This document shows, piece after piece, positions 18,401 through 27,316 of a stretch of DNA of 64,000 nucleotides; position 1 is the stretch's first letter; every line of letters starts with the position of its first letter. Origin of the DNA: Shewanella benthica KT99 (lineage in GTDB: Bacteria > Pseudomonadota > Gammaproteobacteria > Enterobacterales > Shewanellaceae); contig NZ_ABIC01000012.1 of NCBI RefSeq assembly GCF_000172075.1, positions 41,860 through 105,859 on the forward strand, read 5' to 3'. The position numbers were made by a program, and so were the translations under genes. The notes beneath the pieces were generated by a model. It searched no databases, had not been told where the DNA came from, and was given only the letters and a program-made list of their open reading frames with translations.

Positions 18401-18478
18401 ATCGCAGGGATAGCGAAAGAGGGGATTTGTGTGTTCAGTAGGAAGTGAAAAATTTCATCTTAATCTAGGGTGAATGGA

Positions 18479-18655
18479 TTAACCTTGGTTATGATTGAGC
18501 AGATATTCATTGGCTTTCGCTAGGCTTCCGAATGAAACGATAAGTTTATTTTGGCCCTTTTGTTGAATGTCTGAGTCCTCGGATTGGGTCATCATCCATA
18601 TCCAGGTCTGGATGAGTGGCAACGGCGGATATTGAACTTTAGGTGAACCCTGCAT
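18479..18655 (-). CDS. 58-residue small protein, unknown
   Basis: Starts MQGSPKVQYPPLPLIQTWIW and ends YLLNHNQG. The ATG at 18655 is preceded by AAAGGAA at 6-bp spacing. A helical, polar second half with FGSLAKANEYL suggests a folded small domain. I do not recognise a family. It lies between the IS66 remnant and the ABC exporter gene, transcribed away from the latter; 18656-18890 should hold both promoters. Confidence 0.6.
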   Translation of the reverse strand: MQGSPKVQYPPLPLIQTWIWMMTQSEDSDIQQKGQNKLIVSFGSLAKANEYLLNHNQG

Positions 18656-18890
18656 GTGTATTTCCTTTAAAATCGCTTATAAGGGTTGGTCGTTTCCCTT
18701 ACTTGGTCTGCGTTAAAAAAGAGTATCAAATTACTTTGTCGTATTTAACAAGAAACGACATTATTTAACGATTGTTCAAAAATAATTGCTTTATATAGCC
18801 CTTTTGTACCATTAAGAATGATGATTTGTAAGTCTAAAGTCTTAATGTTGGACTCCTGCAATGCTCAACTTGTATTAGGATTGATAATAA

Positions 18891-20660
18891 ATGCGACCCT
18901 CTCTTTATTTCGATGGACCCATAGATAAATTGAATCTCCATGTATTAAAGCTAATTTGGCCTTACCTGTTAGAGTTTAAACAAAGGGTGATACTGGCCTT
19001 GTTATGCTTGATTATTGCAAAATTAGCCAGCGTCTCTCTTCCCTTCATATTAAAGTCTCTGGTGGACGGTTTAAGTACGGCATCACCTGAGCAGTTGCTC
19101 AGTGTGCCTATCGCTTTGGTCGTAGCCTATGGCGGACTCCGGCTGCTTAATACCTTGATCTCAGAGGTCAGAGATACCTTGTTTGGTCGTGTGACCGAGC
19201 GGGCCATCAGAAGGTTAGGGCTCAATGTTTTTGAGCATCTCCATCGTCTCGATTTAGAATTTCATCTGGAGCGAAAAACCGGAGGCTTGTCCCGGGACAT
19301 AGAAAGAGGGACCAGCGGCATCAACTTTTTGATGCGCTTCATGGTGTTTAATATCGTGCCTACGATATTAGAAATAGCCTTAGTCGTCGGCATATTTCTT
19401 TATAATTATGGTATCGCCTTTGCGGCAATCACCCTAGGGTCTGTCTTGGCCTATGGGCTGTTTTCTGTACTGGCAACTGAATGGCGCACCGAGTACGTGC
19501 GCGAAGCCGCTAGAGCGGATTCACACTCTAATACCCGTGCCATCGATAGCCTGCTTAATTATGAAACGGTTAAGTATTTTAATAATGAAGCCTATGAGGC
19601 GAGGCGTTACGATGAAGCGTTAGAAGAGTGGGAGTATGCAAAACGGAAAAATCGTCTGTCATTGTTTGCCCTCAATATAGGTCAAGCGCTGATTATTTCG
19701 CTGGCAATGACTATGATGCTGGCACTCGCCGCCTATAATGTGGTGCAAGGCGTGATGACCATAGGTGATTTCGTGCTAGTTAATGCCTTTATGATGCAGC
19801 TTTTCATCCCACTCAATTTTTTGGGGTTTGTGTATCGGGAAATTCGCAGCGCCTTAGCCAATATAGAGAGAATGTTCGGCCTGCTGAAACGGGTTCCTCT
19901 CATTCAGGATAAAAAAGGTGCCAAAGAGGTCTGCCTGGGAGTTGGAGAGTTGAAGTTCGAGTCTGTTAGCTTTAGCTATAATACTCGTCAAATTCTGCAA
20001 GATGTGAATTTTACCATTTTCCCCGGACAGAAAGTCGCTATCGTAGGGGATAGTGGTGCGGGTAAGTCTACTATCGTTAAACTGCTTTTTCGTTTCTATG
20101 ATGTCGAAAAAGGCTGTATTAGCTTAGATGGTGTCAATATTAAAAACTTGACTCAAGATGCACTTCGCCAAGCTATCGCCATAGTGCCACAAGATACCGT
20201 GTTGTTTAACGATTCACTGCTAGAAAATATTCGCTATGGTCGTCCCGATGCCAGCGACGAGGAGATTCACCAGGCCATTAACATGGCGCATCTGTCTCAT
20301 TTCATTGATACCTTGCCCGAAGGCTGGAATACCCCAGTGGGAGAGAGAGGCTTGAAGTTATCAGGCGGGGAGAAACAGAGGGTCGCTATCGCCAGGGCGA
20401 TACTAAAGGGCTCGCCCATTTTGGTGTTCGATGAAGCGACATCTTCATTAGATAGCCAATCGGAACAGGCGATATTGAATGCACTCAAAGAGGCGGCTAA
20501 AGGGCACACCAGCTTAGTGATTGCCCATAGACTCTCTACCGTTGTCGATGCGGACCAAATTCTGGTGTTGAGCCAAGGGCAAATTGTCGAAACGGGTAAT
20601 CATGAGTCACTTTTAGCCAATGATGGTTTATATGCCAAGTTATGGAACATTCAAAACTAA
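18891..20660 (+). CDS. ABC exporter, Atm1/HMT1 (heavy-metal tolerance) type
   Basis: A fused permease and ATPase half-transporter of 589 residues that should act as a homodimer in the inner membrane. Six helices occupy about residues 20-320. The permease has the Atm1-group signature of ERAIRRLGLNVFEHLHRLDLEFHLERKTG and the NYETVKYFNNEAYE segment. The ATPase has Walker A GDSGAGKST, Q-loop VPQDTVLFN, signature LSGGEKQRVAIARAIL, Walker B ILVFDEATSSLD and the H-loop AHRLST. Mitochondrial and bacterial relatives export glutathione-linked sulfur or metal compounds; the substrate here is inferred only. Confidence 0.9.
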   Translation: MRPSLYFDGPIDKLNLHVLKLIWPYLLEFKQRVILALLCLIIAKLASVSLPFILKSLVDGLSTASPEQLLSVPIALVVAYGGLRLLNTLISEVRDTLFGRVTERAIRRLGLNVFEHLHRLDLEFHLERKTGGLSRDIERGTSGINFLMRFMVFNIVPTILEIALVVGIFLYNYGIAFAAITLGSVLAYGLFSVLATEWRTEYVREAARADSHSNTRAIDSLLNYETVKYFNNEAYEARRYDEALEEWEYAKRKNRLSLFALNIGQALIISLAMTMMLALAAYNVVQGVMTIGDFVLVNAFMMQLFIPLNFLGFVYREIRSALANIERMFGLLKRVPLIQDKKGAKEVCLGVGELKFESVSFSYNTRQILQDVNFTIFPGQKVAIVGDSGAGKSTIVKLLFRFYDVEKGCISLDGVNIKNLTQDALRQAIAIVPQDTVLFNDSLLENIRYGRPDASDEEIHQAINMAHLSHFIDTLPEGWNTPVGERGLKLSGGEKQRVAIARAILKGSPILVFDEATSSLDSQSEQAILNALKEAAKGHTSLVIAHRLSTVVDADQILVLSQGQIVETGNHESLLANDGLYAKLWNIQN

Positions 20661-20828
20661 CATTATAGGAATGGATATAGTGAATATAAATCTACAGGCT
20701 GACGGGACATGCTGTAGAATATTCAATATTAGTTAATATAAATGCACGTGCTTGGTTATTAGTTCAGCATTAGTTCAGCTTGTATAATTGTCATATAAAC
20801 AGGAAACCAATACGGTGAGATGATAACG

Positions 20829-21092
20829 ATGAAGAATATTCCTTTACAGGTAAACATTGAAGGTCAGGACCGTTTCGTCGATACCGATTGGTTAGCGATA
20901 ATGGCGACGCTTAAGAAGCGTGGCCTAGAACAAGATGAGCTGTTGAGTCTCTATCTTGAGCTGACATCAGGAATGAGAGTCACGACTCGTGGTCTTAGTC
21001 TTGCTAAATTGAATCTTAGTATGGAAGTTCATGGCTTGATTCGAGAGACTAAATTCTCTGCCAATGATTATGCGGGTATGATGGAGGGGTAA
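20829..21092 (+). CDS. Small conserved hypothetical protein
   Basis: 87 residues from ATG 20829 (MKNIPLQVNIEGQDRFVDTD). An earlier ATG at 20820 directly abuts GGTGAG and is too close to use it. It is soluble, with alternating helices and a TSGMRVTTRGLSL turn. No family recognised. An 11-bp direct repeat, ATTAGTTCAGC twice, lies in its upstream region at about 20758-20779 beside a TATAAT-like element. Confidence 0.5.
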   Translation: MKNIPLQVNIEGQDRFVDTDWLAIMATLKKRGLEQDELLSLYLELTSGMRVTTRGLSLAKLNLSMEVHGLIRETKFSANDYAGMMEG

Positions 21093-21141
21093 CTTACTTG
21101 ATGCTTTTTTGTCGACTCAGATAATTAGAAAGCGTGTCAGT

Positions 21142-21345
21142 TTAACCCGCTTTCCATCCATCGCAAGCAATATGAGGCAAGTTTTGATTAGCTTTAGAGT
21201 GTGGATCAAATAGACTCAGACTGATAATCTCTCCCTGACGAAAACAGATAGACTCCCCTTCGATTACGGTCAAACGATCACAGTTATTGCAATTGAGTGC
21301 ACGTTCTTTGGTCGATGGTTTTTGGCTGTCAAATTCTGAGTTCAA
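21142..21345 (-). CDS. Small Cys-pair protein, unknown
   Basis: 67 residues starting with TTG at 21345, chosen because AGGGAGAG lies 6 bases upstream; the frame is open to 21402 but has no signal there. It carries CNNCDR and a third Cys in GESICFRQGEI, then a fourth (ACDGW), so it may bind zinc. No membrane or export signal. It converges with the gene at 20829-21092 and the two stop codons are 50 bp apart. Confidence 0.5.
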   Translation of the reverse strand: MNSEFDSQKPSTKERALNCNNCDRLTVIEGESICFRQGEIISLSLFDPHSKANQNLPHIACDGWKAG

Positions 21346-21591
21346 CTTAACTCTCCCTGTGCTTTTCTGTTGTTGGTCATGTCGCAAAGCGAGATTCTGC
21401 AATAAGAATCGATAAATATCCAGTGTAGATTATTATATTCATCGCGAAATATAGCAATTATACTTATGGTTAACCTTACAAACGTTCAGATTTCTCACGG
21501 CATTCCTCCGATTTTGATTCTATTCTACTGTGTAAACTCAATTTTTCCTGAACTGTATATCTTAAGCTCATAGATATTCGAGTATGGATGC

Positions 21592-21618
21592 TAAAGCTGG
21601 TCGGAAATCAGCCGATAA
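21592..21618 (+). promoter_or_regulatory. Sigma-28 (FliA) flagellar-type promoter
   Basis: TAAAGCTG, an 11-base spacer and GCCGATAA. The consensus is TAAAGTTT-N11-GCCGATAA: the -10 element is perfect and the -35 matches 6 of 8. It lies 34 bp upstream of the DUF5610 gene start. Confidence 0.8.
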
Positions 21619-21652
21619 TGGTTAGGTAGAAATATCATCTTGAGAGGCAGTT

Positions 21653-22288
21653 ATGGAAATCCACCCCCATGGGACAGAGGTGTCCCGAGTCGCCCGCGAT
21701 AAATCTGATTCGGCAGGTAATCATGGTAAAAACGTATCTGACGTTGCGAGTAATAAATCAGCAGAGCAGGGTAAATCCGTATCTGGAGTCGCTAGCAATA
21801 ACTCGGCATATGCGGCCAGTAAACACTTGATGAATACGGCGATTATCTCGGCTCAGCTGGAGGTTAATCTTAAGTCCGCTGATGAGCCGATGATATTATT
21901 GTATCGTGCGGCTATCGAAGCCCTAAATGCAGAACTGGCCCCTGCCGTGGGTCCCAATGCGACACAGAGAATTTATGACAGCGGTGTCGATACCTCAGCT
22001 GAAGCGACGGCAGAAAGAATCGTGAATTTTTCGACTCAGTTCTTCAGCCTATATCAGGGACAGAATTCTGATAAGGGATTCGATGAGCAGCTTGACTCCT
22101 TTATGGAGATCATTGGTGACGCTATCGATAAGGGCTTTGGTGAGGCCAGAGAGATCTTAAACGGGCTGCAGGTGCTCGAAGGTGGTATCGCCGATGACGT
22201 AGACCAGACCTATTCATTAGTTCAAGCAGGGCTCCAGGAATTCAGAGACAGCTTTTACCAACTTGATGATGAAACCGAAGACGCTTAA
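21653..22288 (+). CDS. DUF5610 domain protein, probably of the motility regulon
   Basis: 211 residues, no signal peptide. The N-terminal 55 residues hold three imperfect 15-residue repeats (EVSRVARDKSDSAGN, NVSDVASNKSAEQGK, SVSGVASNNSAYAAS) and are probably disordered. Residues 70-200 form a helical domain (RAAIEALNAELAPAVGPNATQRIYDSGVDTSAEATAERIVNF and onward) that matches my memory of DUF5610. The function is unknown, but a near-consensus sigma-28 promoter at 21592-21618 suggests expression with late flagellar genes. GAGAGGCAG precedes the ATG. Confidence 0.75.
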   Translation: MEIHPHGTEVSRVARDKSDSAGNHGKNVSDVASNKSAEQGKSVSGVASNNSAYAASKHLMNTAIISAQLEVNLKSADEPMILLYRAAIEALNAELAPAVGPNATQRIYDSGVDTSAEATAERIVNFSTQFFSLYQGQNSDKGFDEQLDSFMEIIGDAIDKGFGEAREILNGLQVLEGGIADDVDQTYSLVQAGLQEFRDSFYQLDDETEDA

Positions 22289-22403
22289 GCGATGAATTTT
22301 AACTCGATGATTTAGTCGATCGCGATATTATCTTTAATTTATTAGATAAGCGTTAAGCTTTATGCTAAAGATCAATTAGTTGAATTTGTAGCTGGAGCTA
22401 TGC

Positions 22404-23153
22404 ATGTGGATTGAAGGTGAAGTCGTCGGACGCGTCGATTGGAATGATAAACTGTTTTCATTGAAGATAAGAGCCGATATTCAGCCTTTTATCGCCGGTC
22501 AATTTATTAAGCTTAGTCAGGTAATAGACGATAAACGTGTGGGCAGGGCCTACTCAATTGTTAACCCGCCAAATGGTGACATCATAGAGGTATTGGCTGT
22601 TTCGGTCGAAGACGGTCAACTTTCTCCTAATCTGCAGCAACTCAAGGTGGGTGATAAGCTCGATGTCTCACCTAAAGCCTCTGGCTTTATGACCTTAGAG
22701 GAGATCCCCAACACCTCTTTTGCAGGTAAGCAGTTGTGGTTATTAGCAACGGGTACGGCTGTGGGTCCCTTTATCTCTATGCTGGAAACGGATGAGCCTT
22801 GGCAGAGGTTTGAAACTGTGGTCTTAGTTTATGGGGTACGCTTAGCGGAAGATCTGGCTTACAAGGCGCAGCTGTTACAGCTTGAGCGACGCTATCCTAA
22901 TCAATTCAAATTAGTCTTATCTGTTACACGGGAAACCTTGCCTGAAGCAATACAGAGCCGTATTTCGACTGGGATTCAAAGCGGAGAGATACAAAAAATA
23001 GTTGGCGTCGAGATCACGGCGCTGGATTCACAAGTCATGCTTTGCGGTAACCCGGATATGATATCTGATACCAATAAAATCTTGCTCGATATGGGCTTGG
23101 CCAAGAACCTGAGGCGTGCGCCGGGCCAGATAACGGTAGAGAAATATTGGTGA
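22404..23153 (+). CDS. fpr: Ferredoxin/flavodoxin--NADP+ reductase
   Basis: 249-residue FAD enzyme exchanging electrons between NADPH and ferredoxin or flavodoxin. The FAD-binding RAYSIVNPP motif (RxYS) is near residue 49, the pyrophosphate-binding LATGTAVGPFISML near 113, and the C-terminal CGNPDMI and aromatic end VEKYW are as in the Fpr family. It is a monocistronic gene upstream of the iron-uptake operon. Confidence 0.92.
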   Translation: MWIEGEVVGRVDWNDKLFSLKIRADIQPFIAGQFIKLSQVIDDKRVGRAYSIVNPPNGDIIEVLAVSVEDGQLSPNLQQLKVGDKLDVSPKASGFMTLEEIPNTSFAGKQLWLLATGTAVGPFISMLETDEPWQRFETVVLVYGVRLAEDLAYKAQLLQLERRYPNQFKLVLSVTRETLPEAIQSRISTGIQSGEIQKIVGVEITALDSQVMLCGNPDMISDTNKILLDMGLAKNLRRAPGQITVEKYW

Positions 23154-23273
23154 TAGATCCGCGTATTTTAGTACATATCTAAATACAATAAATTGATAAA
23201 TATCTTATTTAAGACACATTACCCTTTATATGACTTGCCGAAAGCGGCAGGATTCATTACTCTAACTGCGATT

Positions 23274-23290
23274 GATAATAATTATCATTA
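23274..23290 (+). promoter_or_regulatory. Fur box of the fbp operon
   Basis: GATAATAATTATCATTA agrees closely with the 19-bp Fur consensus GATAATGATAATCATTATC over its first 17 positions. It lies about 40 bp upstream of fbpA, in promoter position, so iron repression is expected. Confidence 0.85.
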
Positions 23291-23330
23291 TAGTGTTTCG
23301 CATCGGCGTGTTGTAGAGGGAGTTTTTTAG

Positions 23331-24338
23331 ATGAAAATAGCAAGAAGTATGGCCATTTTAGGCTTGGTTTGTTTCGCTTCGGCAGCGAATGCGGCCGAGA
23401 ATTTGACTGTTTACTCATACCGTCAGGCATTTCTAGTTAGGCCTATCTTAGCTAATTTCACTAAAGAAACCGGCATCGACGTGGATGTGGTTTTCTCCAA
23501 GAAAGGCATAGCCGAGCGCATGATGCGTGAAGGCCGTTTGTCTCCTGCCGATATCGTACTGACTTCTGACTTCTCTCGTTTGATGGAACTCGTCGACAAA
23601 AATCTGGTTATCCCTGTCGATAGTGAGCTGCTGAAAGCGAATATTCCTGCTAAGTATCGCTCGCGGGAAGACAATTGGTACGCCTTGACCATGAGAGTTC
23701 GTAACATTTATTCATCTAAAGACAGACTGGGTAAATTGGATATCGATTATGAAGATCTGGCCGATCCTAAGTACAAAGGCAAAATCTGTACCCGTAGCGG
23801 TAAGCACCCTTACAATATCTCGCTGGTTGCCTCTATGATTGCTCACCATGGTGAAGCAGATACTAAGACTTGGCTCGAGGGGTGGAAGGCTAATCTTGCC
23901 CGTAAACCTCAAGGCAATGACCGTGCTCAAGTTAAAGCGGTAAAAGAGGGCTTGTGTGATATCGCCATAGGCAATAGTTATTATCTAGGCAAGATGCTTC
24001 AGGACCCTAAGCAAGTACCTTGGGCCGAAGCGGTAGAGATTAACTTCCCCAATCAAGATAATCGTGGTTCACATATCAATGTGTCTGGGATGGCGCTGGC
24101 TAAGCACACTAAGCATAAGGAGAATGCGATTAAATTAATGGAGTATCTATCGGGTACTGCTGCGCAGAAGAGCTACGCCGAGATCAATATGGAATATCCA
24201 GTGAAGGCCGATGTTAAGCCGTCTGACCTAGTGGCTTCATGGGGCGAGTTTAAGGCCGATGAGCTGCCAATATTCAAACTTGCCGAGTACCACAAGGCGG
24301 CAGTTAGATTATTGGATGAAGTTAAATTCGATCTATAA
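23331..24338 (+). CDS. fbpA: Ferric-iron ABC transporter, periplasmic binding protein
   Basis: 335 residues with a signal peptide (MKIARSMAILGLVCFASAANA). The mature protein has the FbpA/FutA plan: NLTVYSYRQAFLVRPIL at the start, FSKKGIAERM, SDFSRLMELVDKNL, and the paired-tyrosine iron site region GNSYYLGKML. It captures Fe(III) in the periplasm. It is first in an operon under a Fur box and followed by a hairpin at 24357-24384 that should reduce read-through to fbpB, giving excess binding protein. Confidence 0.93.
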   Translation: MKIARSMAILGLVCFASAANAAENLTVYSYRQAFLVRPILANFTKETGIDVDVVFSKKGIAERMMREGRLSPADIVLTSDFSRLMELVDKNLVIPVDSELLKANIPAKYRSREDNWYALTMRVRNIYSSKDRLGKLDIDYEDLADPKYKGKICTRSGKHPYNISLVASMIAHHGEADTKTWLEGWKANLARKPQGNDRAQVKAVKEGLCDIAIGNSYYLGKMLQDPKQVPWAEAVEINFPNQDNRGSHINVSGMALAKHTKHKENAIKLMEYLSGTAAQKSYAEINMEYPVKADVKPSDLVASWGEFKADELPIFKLAEYHKAAVRLLDEVKFDL

Positions 24339-24356
24339 AAAACAAGTTCGAGTATG

Positions 24357-24384
24357 AAATAGCCTTCAATTGAAGGCTATTTTT
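24357..24384 (+). terminator. Attenuating hairpin between fbpA and fbpB
   Basis: AAATAGCCTTC/GAAGGCTATTTTTG palindrome followed by a T-rich tract. Its intra-operon place suggests partial termination. A half-copy of the ATACCAATCGGTAT repeat follows at 24404. Confidence 0.75.
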
Positions 24385-24485
24385 GTTTTAGTCAGTGATA
24401 CCAATCGGTATTATAATTCTTCTCATTTAAGCTTAGATTTAGGTTGGTCGGGGATAATGCTTCGTCAAATAAAGTGGACCCATCA

Positions 24486-26117
24486 ATGATTTTAGGTTTA
24501 TCCAGAACTTGGTCTCTCGCTGGCTATCTCATCGCGGCGATAATTATACTGCCACTGCTGGCTATCATAGCTCAGGCCTTCGTTCCCTATGAGGATGTGT
24601 TTAGCCATCTTTTTAATACCGTGCTGCCTACTTATATCAGTAATACTATTTTACTCATGCTCGGTGTCTGTATCTGTGCATTGCTGATTGCGACGCCCGC
24701 CGCCTGGCTGGTGGCTAAGTGTCAATTCCCCGGGCGGAAAATGTTTCAGTGGGCACTGTTACTCCCTTTAGCTATGCCTGCTTATGTGGTGGCCTATGTC
24801 TATACGGATCTATTGGATTATGCCGGACCTGTGCAAAAGATTCTGCGTCTCTGGTTTGACTGGCAATCTCCGAGTGATTATTACTTCCCCGAGATCAGAA
24901 GCTTAGCGGGCGCCTCCGTGGTGCTTGCCCTGGTGCTATTTCCCTATATTTATCTCCTCGCCAGAACGGCCTTTATGGAGCAATCATCTAGTTTGCAACA
25001 TGCTTCAAGAGTCATGGGCTGTGGTCCCTGGCAGAGCTTTTGGCGCCTGAGTCTGCCTATGGCGAGGCCTGCCTTGGCGGTCGGGGCATCGTTGGTGGCG
25101 ATGGAGACGGCGGCGGATTTTGCTACTGTGAGTTATTTCGCCGTGCCTACACTAACGACAGCGGTTTACGATACCTGGCTTGGCTATGGCAGCTTATCGG
25201 CTGCGGCCAAGCTGTCTGCTATCATGCTATTAGTGATCTTTTCCATGATAGGCTTCGAGCGGTTTGCCCGTAGGAAGCAGCAATTATTTCAGAAGCAATC
25301 TGGCCCCAATGAAAACTCAGTCTCTAAGCTTAAGGGCTTAAATGCCGGCTTAGCCACGGCTTATTGTAGCCTCTTACTCTTGTTTTCATTCCTGCTGCCG
25401 TTGGTTATTTTGTTGCAATATGCCTGGGATTATTTCGATGAAAGTTGGAATACCGCGTTTTGGCAGTATAGTTTCAACAGTCTTTATATCGCCGCGATTG
25501 TCAGTGTTATCGCGGTATTTATCGGCGTACTCTTGATATTCATTCAAAGAATTAGCCCTAGAGTGTCAGATATCTTGCCTTCTCGACTCGCCTCGACTGG
25601 GTATGCACTTCCGGGGACTGTGCTGGCTATCGGTATTCTGGTGCCCTTCACCATGCTGGATTTTGCCGTCAATGATCTCTATGAATATTTTGGTCAAGCA
25701 GGACCTGGACTCGTCTTTACCGGTAGTGTATTTATCATTATCTTTGCCTTCTGTATTCGTTTTTCGGCCATCGCCATCGGTAGTGTTGAAAATAGTTACA
25801 AACGCATCTCACCTTCACTGGACATGGCGGCTATCACTATGGGGCTTAAGCCTAAAGCCTTGCTGTGGCGAGTACATATGCCGTTACTGCGGAAGGGCAT
25901 CTTCGCTGGGTTATTACTGGTGTTTATCGAGTGTATGAAGGAGTTACCTGCAGCCTTATTATTACGCCCTGTGGGTTTCGAAAACTTAGCGACTTATGTA
26001 TATCAGTTCGTCTCCGACGAGCAACTCGAGCATGGTGCACTCGCGGCTATTGTTATCGTGCTGGTTGGCTTGGTGCCGCTTATTTATTTAAATCGCTCTT
26101 TAGAGCAAGAAAACTAA
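24486..26117 (+). CDS. fbpB: Ferric-iron ABC transporter permease
   Basis: About 543 residues with some twelve membrane helices in two homologous halves, each with an EAA-type coupling loop (ASRVMGCGPWQSFWRLSLPMARPAL; AITMGLKPKALLWRVHMPLLRKG). This is the fused-permease form typical of FbpB. I take ATG 24486 (MILGLSRTW) as start; a TTG at 24444 would add 14 polar residues, and neither has a strong ribosome site. It feeds into fbpC 36 bp downstream. Confidence 0.92.
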   Translation: MILGLSRTWSLAGYLIAAIIILPLLAIIAQAFVPYEDVFSHLFNTVLPTYISNTILLMLGVCICALLIATPAAWLVAKCQFPGRKMFQWALLLPLAMPAYVVAYVYTDLLDYAGPVQKILRLWFDWQSPSDYYFPEIRSLAGASVVLALVLFPYIYLLARTAFMEQSSSLQHASRVMGCGPWQSFWRLSLPMARPALAVGASLVAMETAADFATVSYFAVPTLTTAVYDTWLGYGSLSAAAKLSAIMLLVIFSMIGFERFARRKQQLFQKQSGPNENSVSKLKGLNAGLATAYCSLLLLFSFLLPLVILLQYAWDYFDESWNTAFWQYSFNSLYIAAIVSVIAVFIGVLLIFIQRISPRVSDILPSRLASTGYALPGTVLAIGILVPFTMLDFAVNDLYEYFGQAGPGLVFTGSVFIIIFAFCIRFSAIAIGSVENSYKRISPSLDMAAITMGLKPKALLWRVHMPLLRKGIFAGLLLVFIECMKELPAALLLRPVGFENLATYVYQFVSDEQLEHGALAAIVIVLVGLVPLIYLNRSLEQEN

Positions 26118-26153
26118 CGATTAATCCTTTTGGGTGCTGGAGCAAAGAAAAAT

Positions 26154-27182
26154 ATGTCGACATTAAGTATTCGAGGCGTGCACAGTGACTATCAAGGTCA
26201 GCAGGTATTGAAAGGGTTAGATTTAACCCTAGAAAAAGGTGAGATAGCTGCGCTTCTGGGCCCCAGTGGCTGTGGCAAGACGACCTTGCTTAGGGCTATT
26301 GCTGGATTACAAGCCGTGAGCCAAGGTGAAATCAGCATCAATGGCGAGACTTTGACCGGACCTCATGTGTTTATCCCGAGTGAACAAAGAGGTGTTGGGA
26401 TGATCTTCCAGGATTATGCATTGTTTCCACATCTTAACGTTGCCGATAATATTCTGTTCGGGGTTAAAGATTTAGATAAGGCTGAAAGATTAGCCCGGCT
26501 GGATGAGATGCTCGAACTCGTTAAGCTAGAGGGGCTGGCTAAGCGTTATCCCCATGAGCTTTCAGGCGGCCAACAGCAGAGGGTCTCGATCGCCAGAGCC
26601 TTGGCTTATGAGCCTGAGCTATTATTACTCGATGAGCCTTTCTCTAATATCGATGCCAAGGTTCGCGGCGAGATGATGTTAGAGATCCGCAATATTCTCA
26701 AACAGAGGAATGTCAGCGCCGTGTTTGTCACCCATAGCAAAGACGAAGCCTTCGTGTTCGCCGACAAGCTAGCATTATTCAAGGATGGCTATATCGTTCA
26801 GTATGGTACGGCCGAGGAGTTGTACACGGCACCCAAGGATAGATATGTCGCGGACTTTTTAGGCAGTGGCAATTATATACCCGCATCGGTGAAAGATGAT
26901 TTTGTCGTCGATACTCCTATTGGCTTACTCACCAGTACCACGCGGCTATCGCATCCGGTAAGTTATCGAGGTGAGATCCTCATCAGGCCCCAGCAACTGG
27001 AGATCAGCGCCGATGAGCAAGGCCTTGGGGTGATCATAGAGCGTCGATTCCTGGGTAACATCTGTCATTATCAGGTTCAGGTGGCGCAGCATTTTTATGA
27101 GGTGAAGAGTCATCTCAGTCAGTTTATGCCCGGTCAGAAAGTACATCTTCAGGCCCAGGCTCACTCTTTAGTCGTATTCTGA
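26154..27182 (+). CDS. fbpC: Ferric-iron ABC transporter ATP-binding protein
   Basis: 342 residues. Walker A GPSGCGKTT, Q-loop FQDYALFPH, signature LSGGQQQRVSIARAL, Walker B LLLLDEPFSNID and the switch His in VTHSKDE are all present. A C-terminal TOBE-like regulatory domain (about 240-342) follows. The start ATG 26154 is preceded by GGAG at proper spacing; the frame is open to 26130. It completes the fbpABC importer. Confidence 0.93.
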   Translation: MSTLSIRGVHSDYQGQQVLKGLDLTLEKGEIAALLGPSGCGKTTLLRAIAGLQAVSQGEISINGETLTGPHVFIPSEQRGVGMIFQDYALFPHLNVADNILFGVKDLDKAERLARLDEMLELVKLEGLAKRYPHELSGGQQQRVSIARALAYEPELLLLDEPFSNIDAKVRGEMMLEIRNILKQRNVSAVFVTHSKDEAFVFADKLALFKDGYIVQYGTAEELYTAPKDRYVADFLGSGNYIPASVKDDFVVDTPIGLLTSTTRLSHPVSYRGEILIRPQQLEISADEQGLGVIIERRFLGNICHYQVQVAQHFYEVKSHLSQFMPGQKVHLQAQAHSLVVF

Positions 27183-27252
27183 AGATCCCAGATGCCTACT
27201 GTGTTAACTTAATTGTTTTCGTCAAAGTGATTAAATGTGCGTTAGTTCATGT

Positions 27253-27282
27253 CATTATTATCTAAAGTTATGGATAATAATG
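27253..27282 (+). promoter_or_regulatory. Perfect 10-bp inverted repeat upstream of the Dyp peroxidase
   Basis: CATTATTATC and GATAATAATG, exact reverse complements, are separated by 10 bases, 34 bp before the ATG. The layout suits an operator for a dimeric regulator. The half-sites resemble Fur hexamers (GATAAT), but the 10-base gap is not that of a Fur box. There is no T-run, so it is not a terminator. Confidence 0.5.
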
Positions 27283-27316
27283 CCAAAATTGAATTAGTGC
27301 TGAAGGTAATTGAGAG

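Noticed and set aside
25040..25273. Alternative frames inside fbpB (also 25603-25938 and 25865-26188)
   Set aside because: They are shadows of the intact permease gene in other frames.
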